A DNA stretch of 64,000 nucleotides from Cobetia sp. L2A1 (GTDB lineage: Bacteria; Pseudomonadota; Gammaproteobacteria; Pseudomonadales; Halomonadaceae). A program made the position numbers and the translations under genes. The stretch's first letter is position 1. Each line of letters starts with the position of its first letter. The stretch spans positions 1,426,001-1,490,000 of the forward strand of contig NZ_CP047025.1 in assembly GCF_009796845.1 (NCBI RefSeq). The letters run 5' to 3'. The notes below the pieces were generated by a model that saw only the letters and a program-made list of their open reading frames with translations, made no database searches and was not told where the DNA came from. Below are positions 26,831-35,238 of the stretch, piece after piece.

Positions 26831-27198
26831 GTTAGCGACTCCTGAGATAGGCAAAGGGGTACCGAGACGTATGAAAGAATCATTCGTCAAATCCGCGAAA
26901 GGGCAACGGAGCATTAACTTGAGAAGTGGGTAATCAGTTGAGTGATTCACCTGAAAGGTTGAATGGGGTCTCTGTGGAAACAGCCTCCTGATATGTCCAA
27001 GCCGAATCATTGTGTACTAATAGCATAACTCAAGTGGTGAGATTTTACGGCATCAGTTAACCGTCAAAATCGACCGTTTCGCGAGCATTAGGCCCTTTTA
27101 GTGCAAATCTCGGTAGTAATTTATTATCAGGAGAATGATTCCTGATTGATTTTTGTAATTCATCGGTTGTTGAACGGTGATGGTCTTCAAGCACTGCT
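26831..27198. other. Promoter region of the recombinase trio
   Basis: No supported gene. AT-rich and contains the trio's likely promoter on the minus strand and the 3' flank of the integrase gene. Confidence 0.4.
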
Positions 27199-28203
27199 TC
27201 AGAAATTATTGGCGCTGTTCTCAAAGGGATCTGCGACCCGGATGTATTCCGCCAACGTGTCGAGATGCTTGTGTCCTGTCACTCGCTGTATCTGCTCCAG
27301 GCTTTTCCCCCGCAGGTGAGCTTCAGTAATCAGACCAGCACGCATGCTATGTGTACTGAAACCCCGTGACGTCAGGTCTGAACGCTCGAGCGCCCTGATC
27401 AAGGCATTCTGGAATGCGGTGTGAGAGAGTTTCGAGCCTCCTGGCCTGCCGCCCAGCGACACGCTGCGAAATACCGCACCTCTCTTGATCTGAGCGGCTT
27501 CCAACCAGCGATACAGTAAATTGACGGGGCAGTAGGGGAGCGAGGCGTCCGCATTATGAATGGCTTTGACTTCATGTCGTCCCTCTTGATTTGTCTTGCT
27601 GCGAGCGAGCCTGACCAGCACACCACGTGCATCCTGTGTGAGGTGCTCGACACGAAGATTGAGCACTTCGCTGTAACGGAATGCTCCATAGAACGTCAGG
27701 CAGAACATGGCGGCGTCGCGCAGATCTCGCAACTCGCTCAAATCAAGGCTATTCAGCAGCTGATGTAGGTCATCTCTCATCAAGGCTGGAGCTCGTTTCA
27801 CCGGGACTTCATTGAGACGTGCGCAGCCGCGCATGACTCCCTTGATCATTTGCTCATTGCCCAAGGTGGGATAGTTCATGACGACGTGCCACCGGCGTAA
27901 CGAGCACAGCTGCCGCTTGAGTGTGTTCGGTTTATAGCCGTCCTCGAAACACCGGGTGAGATAGTTGGCAATCTCCGTGTCGGTGCTGGGAAGGGTGCCG
28001 CCACGCCTGAGAAACATCCGTATGTCGCTTTGAAACGCTCGAATGGTACTCGGCGCAAGGCTGGCCATTATCAGTTTACGTGCCGAGACCGTCAGGCAGA
28101 GTCCCGGCAGAGAGTCCTGGTTATCCTGATAAGGGAGCACTTGCATTTTCTGATGCCACCTTCTTTGAGGAGGCTGAATGCCTGCCAGTGGTCTGGACAC
28201 CAT
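27199..28203 (-). CDS. Site-specific tyrosine integrase
   Basis: 334 aa, normal integrase length. An N-terminal SAM-like core-binding domain is visible (APSTIRAFQSDIRMFLRRGG, about 50-70). The catalytic domain has Arg in FYGAFRYSEVL, Lys in RSKTNQEG, HSMR in STHSMRAGL, GHKHLDT and Tyr in AEYIRVAD. All six usual residues are present, so it should be active. ATG 28203 follows GGAG. It is the second independent recombinase of the island and could be its integrase, leaving the trio as a nested element. Confidence 0.88.
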   Translation of the reverse strand: MVSRPLAGIQPPQRRWHQKMQVLPYQDNQDSLPGLCLTVSARKLIMASLAPSTIRAFQSDIRMFLRRGGTLPSTDTEIANYLTRCFEDGYKPNTLKRQLCSLRRWHVVMNYPTLGNEQMIKGVMRGCARLNEVPVKRAPALMRDDLHQLLNSLDLSELRDLRDAAMFCLTFYGAFRYSEVLNLRVEHLTQDARGVLVRLARSKTNQEGRHEVKAIHNADASLPYCPVNLLYRWLEAAQIKRGAVFRSVSLGGRPGGSKLSHTAFQNALIRALERSDLTSRGFSTHSMRAGLITEAHLRGKSLEQIQRVTGHKHLDTLAEYIRVADPFENSANNF

Positions 28204-28478
28204 GAGCTATCTCCATCGATGACGAAAAGTTGGAATGATGGCCGCCATTCTCCGATGAGATGGCCATTCAATTTCACGCTATCACCTTTCATAAATCAGC
28301 CAACCCGAAATGCATGCCCCTAAAGCTACGGAGAGTTGTAAATCATGCATATTCAAAATCATGAGGAATTTACAGGGCATGATTGATTACTATGCGTGCG
28401 TTATCTCTGGGATGGGATTTAAAAAAAAGTGAAATTCCCTGCTTGGTTGTTCTGGCGGGTCTACCTTGCCGCCTGTGT

Positions 28479-30044
28479 TCAGAGTGATACCAAGCGCGCC
28501 AGAAAGGCATTAGAGAACGCCACATCATTTGCCAAATCGAGCGACATTTCCCGTAATCCATCTGAGAGGCTCACACACCCACTCATCGGTGCCTGAGAAT
28601 GTGATGTGCCGTTCATTTCGATAGTGGGTAGGTCTCCGCTCGTTCCAGGATCGTTGGAGGCTGTTGAATCAGTTGCTGGACAGATGGCTGGGGCGGGCAC
28701 TGTCGGGGAAGCAAAGGGATTTAGTTGGATCGCGGCATGCTCGTCGGGCAAATCTTCAAACAGCCGGTTGGCGTAGTGCCGTAGCGTACTTTCATTGAGC
28801 GCATAGAAATAGCACGCATCATCCTGCGCATGTCGACGACGAATGACCCGCCCAAGCACTTGACGAAAATACTGCTCGGTTCTGACATGGCTGAGGTAAC
28901 AGCAGACCTGCAGACGGGGGATATCGACCCCTTCACTGACCATGTTGACGGAGACAATCCACGAGGTATGGCTGTAGCGAAAGGCTTCGAGCCGTGCGTG
29001 TGCTCCAGCCGTTTGGCTCGTCACCAGACACACGGTCTGTCCCATCTGTTGCAGACTGTCTGCAATATCTTCCGCATGGGAAATGCTGGATGCCACTACC
29101 AGGCCGGCAGTTGTGGGGTCTTCCTCTTGAAGCCGTCGCAAACGCTGGCAACTGACTTCCAATAGGTGCTGCTGAGGGCCTGGATGGCGTAGCAAGGCGG
29201 AATAATGCACCCCGGGGTGGCGTAACAAAGCCGGGATACTTTGATAATGCAGTGTCTCACGTTGCGCATGCTGCTCGGCCACCAGACGTATATCGTCGTT
29301 ATCTATTAGATAAAGGCGTGGTATGCGGCAGACGTCATCCTGAATGGCATCGCGCAGGGTGTAAGTGAAGTCTGGGATCAACGCGAGGCTGTCACTTTCG
29401 GGATGCGAAAGCGCCTGCGCCGCTCGCTGGGACGTCGAGATCACTCCATGGCCTGGAGCCATATAACGAAGCAAGGGGAGACAGCTGCCATCAGTGCGCC
29501 AGGGGGTGCCTGACAAGGCCAGGGTGAAGCGTACATCGCGCTCCAATGCCAGGAGTGCCAAGCCCCACTGATTGGCGCCGGTGACCGCCGGGTTGGTGTG
29601 GATGTTTTTTGCGGCGCCTGCTGTGGCGCCTGCGGCATGGTGGCTTTCGTCCCACACCAGCAATGTACGCCCCTGGCGACAGAGCTGCTTGAGGTCCTTC
29701 AGGCGAAAACTGAGTGCCTGGTAGGTAAGCGCAATCCCGATGTCGCCCAGACGCCCATGCATGGGATGCCCCAGAATCTGCGAAAACGTTTCGCGGGCGC
29801 GTTCCACCACCGCGGTCGTGGGGCCCAGGTAGATGACATGATCAATGCTCCCATTGAGAACTAGCTCTTCGGTCAGTACTGCTGCCATCAGCATCTTGCC
29901 TGCACCGGGTGTTGCCTGGCACAAAAAATGGGGCTGTTGATCCGAAAGGCGTTGAAGCGCTGTCTCAATGCAGCGTGCCTGCCAGGCTCTGAGTGTCGGG
30001 CTGGTCAGGGAAGGCAGTAACCGATTGATCTGACGCGGCGTCAT
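28479..30044 (-). CDS. DEAD/DEAH-box superfamily 2 helicase of the island
   Basis: 521 aa. Walker A reads ATPGAGKM (44-51), motif II DESH (132-135), motif III SGTPWRTD, and the C-terminal RecA domain has SEGVDIPRL and QVLGRVIRRR (motif VI). The order matches DEAD-like helicases related to type III restriction ResIII and phage helicases. A Ser/Thr/Pro-rich tail (after about 445) looks disordered. Its start overlaps the stop of the 266-aa gene by four bases, so the two are translationally coupled. Likely roles are element replication or defence; no nuclease domain is visible. Confidence 0.87.
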   Translation of the reverse strand: MTPRQINRLLPSLTSPTLRAWQARCIETALQRLSDQQPHFLCQATPGAGKMLMAAVLTEELVLNGSIDHVIYLGPTTAVVERARETFSQILGHPMHGRLGDIGIALTYQALSFRLKDLKQLCRQGRTLLVWDESHHAAGATAGAAKNIHTNPAVTGANQWGLALLALERDVRFTLALSGTPWRTDGSCLPLLRYMAPGHGVISTSQRAAQALSHPESDSLALIPDFTYTLRDAIQDDVCRIPRLYLIDNDDIRLVAEQHAQRETLHYQSIPALLRHPGVHYSALLRHPGPQQHLLEVSCQRLRRLQEEDPTTAGLVVASSISHAEDIADSLQQMGQTVCLVTSQTAGAHARLEAFRYSHTSWIVSVNMVSEGVDIPRLQVCCYLSHVRTEQYFRQVLGRVIRRRHAQDDACYFYALNESTLRHYANRLFEDLPDEHAAIQLNPFASPTVPAPAICPATDSTASNDPGTSGDLPTIEMNGTSHSQAPMSGCVSLSDGLREMSLDLANDVAFSNAFLARLVSL

Positions 30045-30841
30045 GATTCACCTCCTGCATGGCGTTTCCCATAGAGCGCCAGCACGGCTGCCAGCTGTCC
30101 TTGGAATTCGCAGGCGCGCTGGAGCGCATCGTCTTGCAAGGGAGCGATGTCGGATTTTGCGTCTGGATAGTCTTGTGCGAGCTGGTACAGATGCTCGGCT
30201 TCGGCTTTCGCGGCATGCATGGCTTTCTTGAGGGTTCGCCGCTGTTCTTGAAGCACTGCATCCAGCGGCAAGTGTGACCTGCTATCGATTTGGGGCGGGG
30301 GTGCCGTTGCCGAGTTCTCAGCGATGTTATGCCGATTGGCGGGAGCCGTAGAGGAGGTGGGATGCCCTGAGGTGCTATCGACCAGCTGATAGACGCGCCG
30401 CCGTCTGCCGATGGTATCGACCTGGGCGACTTGCCCATCAATGACCAATCGATCAATCAGGTCGCGAACGCGCTGCAGGACAACGATAGTCTTGCAGTCC
30501 GCTAACTCAGGGTGCTTCATCAAGTCGTTGCGACAGCTGACTTTGGTGAAGGTAACGGGGTGTTTCCTCTGAGCTTGAAGCCACTGCTGGAAGTGCTGTT
30601 TGATCAGCTGCCCGCGCCGGTACGCTGCCGTAATTGACGAGTCATTGGAAGGCGAAATATCAGAGATATTGGAGGACGAGGAGTGAGCAGAGTGATGTGT
30701 CGAGGTGGGCGGAAGTTGGCTATCAGACCTCTCTGGCGTATCAGGTGTCCTGGTAGGCCCGGATAACATCCCTTCCGAAGAAGAGGGATCAAGAGGGGCA
30801 AGGGGGGCTGTCGACGTGGGGTATGAAGGATTCGAGGTCAT
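30041..30841 (-). CDS. Unknown island protein coupled to the helicase
   Basis: 266 aa from ATG 30841 (GAGGTG upstream). Not recognised. The first ~70 residues are Ser/Thr/Pro-rich and probably disordered. The region about 75-160 (VSCRNDLMKHPEL, VLQRVRDLIDRLVIDGQVAQVDTIGRRRRVYQL) reads like a winged-helix DNA-binding domain. The C-terminal ~80 residues form a charged helical stretch. It overlaps both the 42-aa upstream ORF (ATGA) and the helicase (ATGA). It may be a DNA-binding loader or regulator for the helicase (inference). Confidence 0.65.
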   Translation of the reverse strand: MTSNPSYPTSTAPLAPLDPSSSEGMLSGPTRTPDTPERSDSQLPPTSTHHSAHSSSSNISDISPSNDSSITAAYRRGQLIKQHFQQWLQAQRKHPVTFTKVSCRNDLMKHPELADCKTIVVLQRVRDLIDRLVIDGQVAQVDTIGRRRRVYQLVDSTSGHPTSSTAPANRHNIAENSATAPPPQIDSRSHLPLDAVLQEQRRTLKKAMHAAKAEAEHLYQLAQDYPDAKSDIAPLQDDALQRACEFQGQLAAVLALYGKRHAGGES

Positions 30842-30966
30842 GACAGCACCTCGCTGCAGCCGCTGATGCTGCATGCACGACAGTCTTGATAAGGGGGATC
30901 GGGATAGCCGCCGTAAGGGGTCGGTAGGTCGGGGTTGCGCGGGGTTGCCGTAGTCAAGATGACCAT
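30838..30966 (-). CDS. 42-aa small ORF upstream of the helicase operon
   Basis: ATG 30966 is preceded by AAGGAG with 8-base spacing, and the stop overlaps the next start as ATGA. This is good evidence for translation despite the size. The protein is Pro/Tyr-rich in the middle and ends with three Cys residues (CRACSISGC). It follows the C4-like RNA region, as short leader genes do in P1/P4-type phage immunity regions. Function unknown; translational coupling of the downstream gene is a probable role. Confidence 0.55.
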   Translation of the reverse strand: MVILTTATPRNPDLPTPYGGYPDPPYQDCRACSISGCSEVLS

Positions 30967-31113
30967 GGTTAAAGCTCCTTGGATATGGGAGCCGCACCCG
31001 CTGTCGCCAAACAGTGATGGGGGCGGCCGTACGCAGGTTGGCGAACCGGCATCCAAGAAACCGGCAGACCCGGAGGTCTCCCGCGCACGACCGCCATAAC
31101 GCATGGCAGGCAC
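30967..31113 (-). ncRNA. C4 antisense-like RNA region (P1/P4-type phage immunity)
   Basis: The minus strand reads through a GC-rich, strongly structured stretch with GGGTCTGCCGGTTTC and GCCGGTTCGCCAACCTGCG. I recognise this phrase from the C4 antisense RNA and Ash/Icd-like regions of P1-, P7- and P4-type phages and satellites. It lies between an upstream terminator (31114-31143) and a 42-aa ORF with a strong ribosome site, the usual layout of such antisense-controlled leaders. The exact RNA ends are not visible. Recognition is from memory of the family, not a covariance search. Confidence 0.5.
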
Positions 31114-31143
31114 AAAAAAAGCGCCAACCATGGTCTGGGGCGC
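31114..31143 (-). terminator. Rho-independent terminator ahead of the C4-like region
   Basis: On the minus strand a GCGCC/GGCGC stem, with an ACCATGGT palindrome in the loop, is followed directly by seven T residues. It would stop transcription entering the C4-like/helicase operon from the AraC side. Confidence 0.65.
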
Positions 31144-31179
31144 TTATGCGCCTTGGATGATTTCGAGTCGCCAAACCCG

Positions 31180-31199
31180 ATCGAGGATTTTGCCTCGAT
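31180..31199. repeat. Short perfect hairpin
   Basis: ATCGAGG and CCTCGAT arms around a 6-base loop, between the island terminator and the AraC gene end. Role unclear; it may lie at the right boundary of the island. Confidence 0.35.
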
Positions 31200-31347
31200 A
31201 TATTAAATCTAGCAGATGGTTGGACTGCCGTAAATATTACTTGATTGAAGGGACATGGGTGATCGACCTAATCTCACGATTTTCTCGAAAGTTCACTCCT
31301 TCGCTTATGGCACTGGTCTTCATGTTCTCGCGGTCTTTTGAGTATGC

Positions 31348-32355
31348 TCATGCTTCAAGTATTGACCGGGTTCGATAACGCGAGAGCGTCGCCGATGGAG
31401 CCTCGCCAAACAGACGACGGTAGTCCTGCGCAAACTGGCCCAGATGATAGAAACCCCAGTCGCTGGCGATCTGGCCCACCGTGCTGTGGGCGTCAGGTTC
31501 GCACAGACGGCGGCGCACATTGTTGAGTCTGTTGAGGCGGATGAATTGCATGGGGCTCACGCCGAGGATACTGGTAAAGCTGTTGTGCAACGTTCTCTGA
31601 CTGACATGAGCGATACCGCACAGCGTGTCGATACTGACAGGGGCGGGCATACCGCTATTCAGGTAGTCGCGCACCCGCGCCACGACCTGACGTCGGTGGT
31701 GATAGCTGGGGTAGCGCTCTGTGTGAGGCGTCTCTTCGCGCAAGATTGCCTCCACCGCCAGAGAGAGAATGCCTTGGTGGGCCTGAACCTCGAAATCAGG
31801 ACTCCTGCGCTCCAGCAATCGTTCCATCAGGAAGATGACTCCCTGGCGCGTCTTCTGCGATACGCCCAGGCGCATTGTCTGCTGCGGATCGCCCTCCAAC
31901 AGGGATAACGCAGAGTCCCCAGCGACATTGACCAGCCAGTCGCGTTGGATCACCAGGCAGTAGATGCCGAAGGTGTCCGGTGTCGTCAGCTCGAAATCAT
32001 GCCCTCCCGGCTGACACATGATGTCCTCTTCCTGCAGGGGATAGCCGTTGATGCGACATTCACGGGTGGCGGGCAGGCCAATCCATAACGAGTCCGGCCA
32101 GACGTGACATTGCTGCCCCAAGGCATGGCTCGTGTATTCCTTGAACACCTGCATCCCTGGTAGGTGAAGCTCATCAATACGGCCATAGAATTTCCCCTGG
32201 CCATATTGATCATATTCCTGTGACCAATCCGTCAGATTCTGCGCCTGCTCGTTGACATCCCATGCCTCACGCATGCACTTGCCTGGTGCGTGCGCATCTT
32301 TCCTGTCGCTCCGTGTGGCATCCCACATCGGCATCTTTGTTCCATTTCCTGGCAT
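31348..32355 (-). CDS. AraC-family regulator resembling EutR
   Basis: 335 aa. The N-terminal sensor region carries EYDQYGQGKFYGRIDEL, then QVFKEYTSHAL, VWPDSLWIGLPATR and PGGHDFELTTPD. These closely recall the ethanolamine-responsive regulator EutR as I know it. The C-terminal ~100 residues are a double HTH AraC domain (ISQRTLHN-type helix, GFYHLGQFAQDYRRLFGE). It is divergent from the kinase/class III PLP gene pair. Predicted job: activate these genes in response to ethanolamine or a related amino alcohol. The ligand is inference. Confidence 0.82.
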   Translation of the reverse strand: MPGNGTKMPMWDATRSDRKDAHAPGKCMREAWDVNEQAQNLTDWSQEYDQYGQGKFYGRIDELHLPGMQVFKEYTSHALGQQCHVWPDSLWIGLPATRECRINGYPLQEEDIMCQPGGHDFELTTPDTFGIYCLVIQRDWLVNVAGDSALSLLEGDPQQTMRLGVSQKTRQGVIFLMERLLERRSPDFEVQAHQGILSLAVEAILREETPHTERYPSYHHRRQVVARVRDYLNSGMPAPVSIDTLCGIAHVSQRTLHNSFTSILGVSPMQFIRLNRLNNVRRRLCEPDAHSTVGQIASDWGFYHLGQFAQDYRRLFGEAPSATLSRYRTRSILEA

Positions 32356-32664
32356 TTAACTTCCAACTCATTGTTTTTTAATATCTTTACAAGGTTTGCC
32401 GGATGCTGATAACGCTCATCCCGTCAGGTCAGTAATCTGGGTCATGCAAATTCCGCGCACAACTTCAAAGAGGGAACGGGATTTCAGGATGTCGCTTCTG
32501 CAACCCCTGTCTGTTTCCTTTGCGAGGTGGCACCGAGACCACAGGGACAAGACATGCCGAGAGAGGGGCGTGGCCTCGACCATGGGGCGGCCCTTCAAGC
32601 GACACCGCGAGGCAGTGGGTATTTCGCAACGTCCCGGCACTTCTGATGTCAGCGAGGTAGTGAG
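32356..32664. promoter_or_regulatory. Divergent control region, AraC regulator / kinase operon
   Basis: 309 bases with no gene. Expected to hold the AraC-type operators and both promoters; no specific sites could be assigned. Confidence 0.4.
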
Positions 32665-33741
32665 ATGTATACGGAAACTCTTATAAATCAAATAAAAATC
32701 GAGTTGGCACACTGTCTGGAGAAATGGAGCCTGTCTGCACAGGCTCGAGTATCACTCTTGACCATGTCGGAGAACGCGACCTTCCTCGCTGAGGATGATG
32801 CGACAGCTCGCAAGATCATCATTCGAGTCCATCGGCCGGACTATCACTGCCGGGAAGAGATCGAGTCTGAACTGGCCTGGATACGCGACATTCGGGCGAC
32901 CACCGAGGTCGACACACCAGCCCCTCTGCCGACCACGACGGGAAGCCCGGTACTGAGCATTATCGCCGGAGGGCTGACATTGCAGGTGGTGGCCTTTGAA
33001 CATGCTGCGGGGGCCGAGCCGGATATCGGAGACAGTCTGCCGGAATGGTTCGAGCGCCTGGGGGCTGTCACCGCCACCTTGCATGCGCACAGTCGTCGCT
33101 GGCAGCTGCCGGAAGGATTCGTTCGCAAGCGCTGGAATCTCGAGACGATGATCTCTGCAAAAGGGCTATGGGGAGATTGGCGTGACGCGCCCGGCATGAC
33201 GGTCAGCGAGGTCCACACCATCAATGAGGCCATTCCCTACATCAAGTCAGAGATCGCGCTATATGGCATAGCCCCCCATCGCTATGGCCTGGTGCATGCC
33301 GATCTACGGTTGACCAACCTGCTGGTGTCGCAGGAGGGCATGTCGATCATCGACTTCGATGACTGTGGCTTCTGCTGGTATGCCTACGACTTTGCCGCCG
33401 CCATCAGCTTTCACGAGACGGACCCCAGTGTTCCGCAACTGCGAGAGGCCTGGCTCAAGGGCTATCGCTCCGTTGCTGAATTCTCGGTCGCGGAAGAGGC
33501 GATGCTGGACACCTTCATCATGATGCGTCGCATCCTGCTGTGTGCCTGGTTGGCGACGCATCAGGAGAGCAAGGAAGGCAAGACATTGAGTGATGGTTTC
33601 AGTCGCGAGACTGCCGAGATGGCGCGGCACTACATGACACAACGTGGCCATCAGGTTCGCGAGGGCCATGATCCTGTCGACCAGAGTCGAGAGGGTCAAC
33701 AAGACAATCAACTGCAGCACAACAACATGAGGATGGCGTGA
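32665..33741 (+). CDS. APH/choline-kinase-type small-molecule kinase (candidate amino-alcohol kinase)
   Basis: 358 aa; GAGG precedes ATG 32665. The protein-kinase-like phosphotransferase core is visible: VHADLRLTNLL (the catalytic H-x-D-x4-N) followed by IIDFDDCGF (metal-binding DFD), and a long helical C-terminus. Known: APH-fold kinases beside AGXT2L-type phospho-lyases phosphorylate hydroxylysine or amino alcohols. The stop shares one base with the next start (TGATG), so the two enzymes are coupled. Ethanolamine is suggested by the EutR-like regulator. Homoserine-kinase-type or drug phosphotransferase roles are less likely in this context. Confidence 0.8.
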   Translation: MYTETLINQIKIELAHCLEKWSLSAQARVSLLTMSENATFLAEDDATARKIIIRVHRPDYHCREEIESELAWIRDIRATTEVDTPAPLPTTTGSPVLSIIAGGLTLQVVAFEHAAGAEPDIGDSLPEWFERLGAVTATLHAHSRRWQLPEGFVRKRWNLETMISAKGLWGDWRDAPGMTVSEVHTINEAIPYIKSEIALYGIAPHRYGLVHADLRLTNLLVSQEGMSIIDFDDCGFCWYAYDFAAAISFHETDPSVPQLREAWLKGYRSVAEFSVAEEAMLDTFIMMRRILLCAWLATHQESKEGKTLSDGFSRETAEMARHYMTQRGHQVREGHDPVDQSREGQQDNQLQHNNMRMA

Positions 33742-35075
33742 TGGAAAAGGTACGCGGAATTCTGGATCAAAACGCCTTCAACATGGCGCATATCGACAAG
33801 GCGGATGCGCGTATCGGGGCGCTGGTGCGCAAGCGTCTGGAAACGGTCGGGCCGACCTCCATGCTGTTCTATGAAGAGCCGTTGCACATCGTGCGTGGGG
33901 AGCGTGTCTGGTTGTTCGATGACACCGGCAAGCGCTATCTGGACGTGTACAACAACGTGCCGTCGATCGGGCATTGCCACCCGCGCGTGGTTCAGGCCGT
34001 GGCAGAGCAGATGGGCACCTTGAACGTCCACAATCGCTACCTTCATGAAGGTATCCATCGTTATGCCGAGCGTCTGTTGGAGACGCTGCCGACGACGCTC
34101 AATCGTCTGGTGATGATGTGTACCGGCAGCGAAAGCAACGACATGGCCCTGCGGCTGGCGCGTGGCTGGACCGGACGACACGGCATCATCGTCACCGAGG
34201 CGGCCTATCACGGCAATACGGCGGCCGTGACCGAAGTCTCACCATCCTCCTACAAGCAGGGCACGCCGCCGGATCATGTGCATATCCTGCCGATTTCCGA
34301 GATGAGTCAGCAGGCAGACCCCGCCGCCTGGTTCACCGAGCAGGTGCGTTTCGGCATCGAGCAATTGGAGGCCCGTGGTCATGGTTGTGCGGCCTTGCTG
34401 GTGGACTCGATCTTCTCCAGCGACGGCATCTACGCGGACCCCGTCGGGTTCCTGAAGCCCGCGGTCGAGATGCTGCAGGCGCAGGGCGGGCTATTCATCG
34501 CCGATGAGGTTCAGCCCGGCTTCGGGCGGACCGGTGATGGCATGTGGGGCTTCTCACGCCACTCAGTCGTGCCGGACGTGGTCACCATGGGCAAGCCGAT
34601 GGGCAATGGCTTCCCGATGTCTGGGCTGGCGGCGCGAGAGGAATTGTTGGCGGTATTGAATGCTGATGTCGGCTACTTCAATACCTTCGGCGGGTCGCCG
34701 GTCGCGGTGGCAGCCGGGACGGCAGTGCTGGACGTTATCGCCGAGGAAAACCTGATGGTCAATGCGCAGCACCAGGGCAAGTACTTCATGCGACATCTGA
34801 AGGACATTCAATCCCGCTTTGATGAGGTGAGTGATGTGCGTGGGGCGGGGCTGTTCCTGGGGTTGGACCTGTGTGATCCCTTGCGTGACGGCGCGCCGGA
34901 TGCGCAGCGCACCACCGCCTTGATCAATGACCTCAAGCACAATGGCATCTTGATCGGGGGGGCGGGCAAGTCGGGGAGCACCCTCAAGATTCGACCGCCG
35001 CTCTGCATCACTCAGGCAGAGGCCGACATCTTCCTGGAGACGTTCGAGCAATCCTTGAGAGCCACGGCCAGGTAA
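33741..35075 (+). CDS. Class III PLP enzyme, candidate O-phosphoethanolamine (or related) phospho-lyase
   Basis: 444 aa. The fold-I class III aminotransferase pattern is clear: CTGSESNDMALR (about 127-138), Asp255 in ADEVQPGFGRTG, and PLP-Lys285 in TMGKPMGNG. The N-terminal YLDVYNNVPSIGHCHP segment is shared with AGXT2L (ETNPPL/PHYKPL) proteins. Known: those enzymes split O-phosphoethanolamine or 5-phosphohydroxylysine to aldehyde, ammonia and phosphate rather than transaminate. The coupled kinase makes this more likely than a simple transaminase. Amino-propanol phosphate is another possible substrate, as reported for Erwinia-type bacteria. Confidence 0.8.
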   Translation: MEKVRGILDQNAFNMAHIDKADARIGALVRKRLETVGPTSMLFYEEPLHIVRGERVWLFDDTGKRYLDVYNNVPSIGHCHPRVVQAVAEQMGTLNVHNRYLHEGIHRYAERLLETLPTTLNRLVMMCTGSESNDMALRLARGWTGRHGIIVTEAAYHGNTAAVTEVSPSSYKQGTPPDHVHILPISEMSQQADPAAWFTEQVRFGIEQLEARGHGCAALLVDSIFSSDGIYADPVGFLKPAVEMLQAQGGLFIADEVQPGFGRTGDGMWGFSRHSVVPDVVTMGKPMGNGFPMSGLAAREELLAVLNADVGYFNTFGGSPVAVAAGTAVLDVIAEENLMVNAQHQGKYFMRHLKDIQSRFDEVSDVRGAGLFLGLDLCDPLRDGAPDAQRTTALINDLKHNGILIGGAGKSGSTLKIRPPLCITQAEADIFLETFEQSLRATAR

Positions 35076-35109
35076 GGCCCAAGTCAAGGCGACGCTGAAG
35101 CTTAAGAAG

Positions 35110-35147
35110 CGCAAGACGCCCACGGGTCATCCGGTGGGCGTCTTGCG
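35110..35147. terminator. Strong hairpin between convergent operons
   Basis: CGCAAGACGCCCAC and its exact inverse (14-bp arms, 10-base loop) lie between the phospho-lyase end and the MTHFR end. Probably works on both strands; the T-run is weak. Confidence 0.6.
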
Positions 35148-35238
35148 TTGGTATGTCAGCCGTTGGCATTGTCACTTGGCAGGCAAGGCACCCGTCAGAC
35201 ACGTCATCAAGCCGATAGCATCGCAAGTCCGCAGATCA

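Noticed and set aside
26831-27010. 60-residue N-terminal extension of the trio's first protein
   Set aside because: No ribosome site at 27010, whereas ATG 26830 has AGGAG at good spacing.
30041-31174. 377-aa extended start for the island protein
   Set aside because: The extra N-terminus overlaps the C4-like RNA and the 42-aa ORF; ATG 30841 has a good ribosome site and overlaps the small ORF as ATGA.
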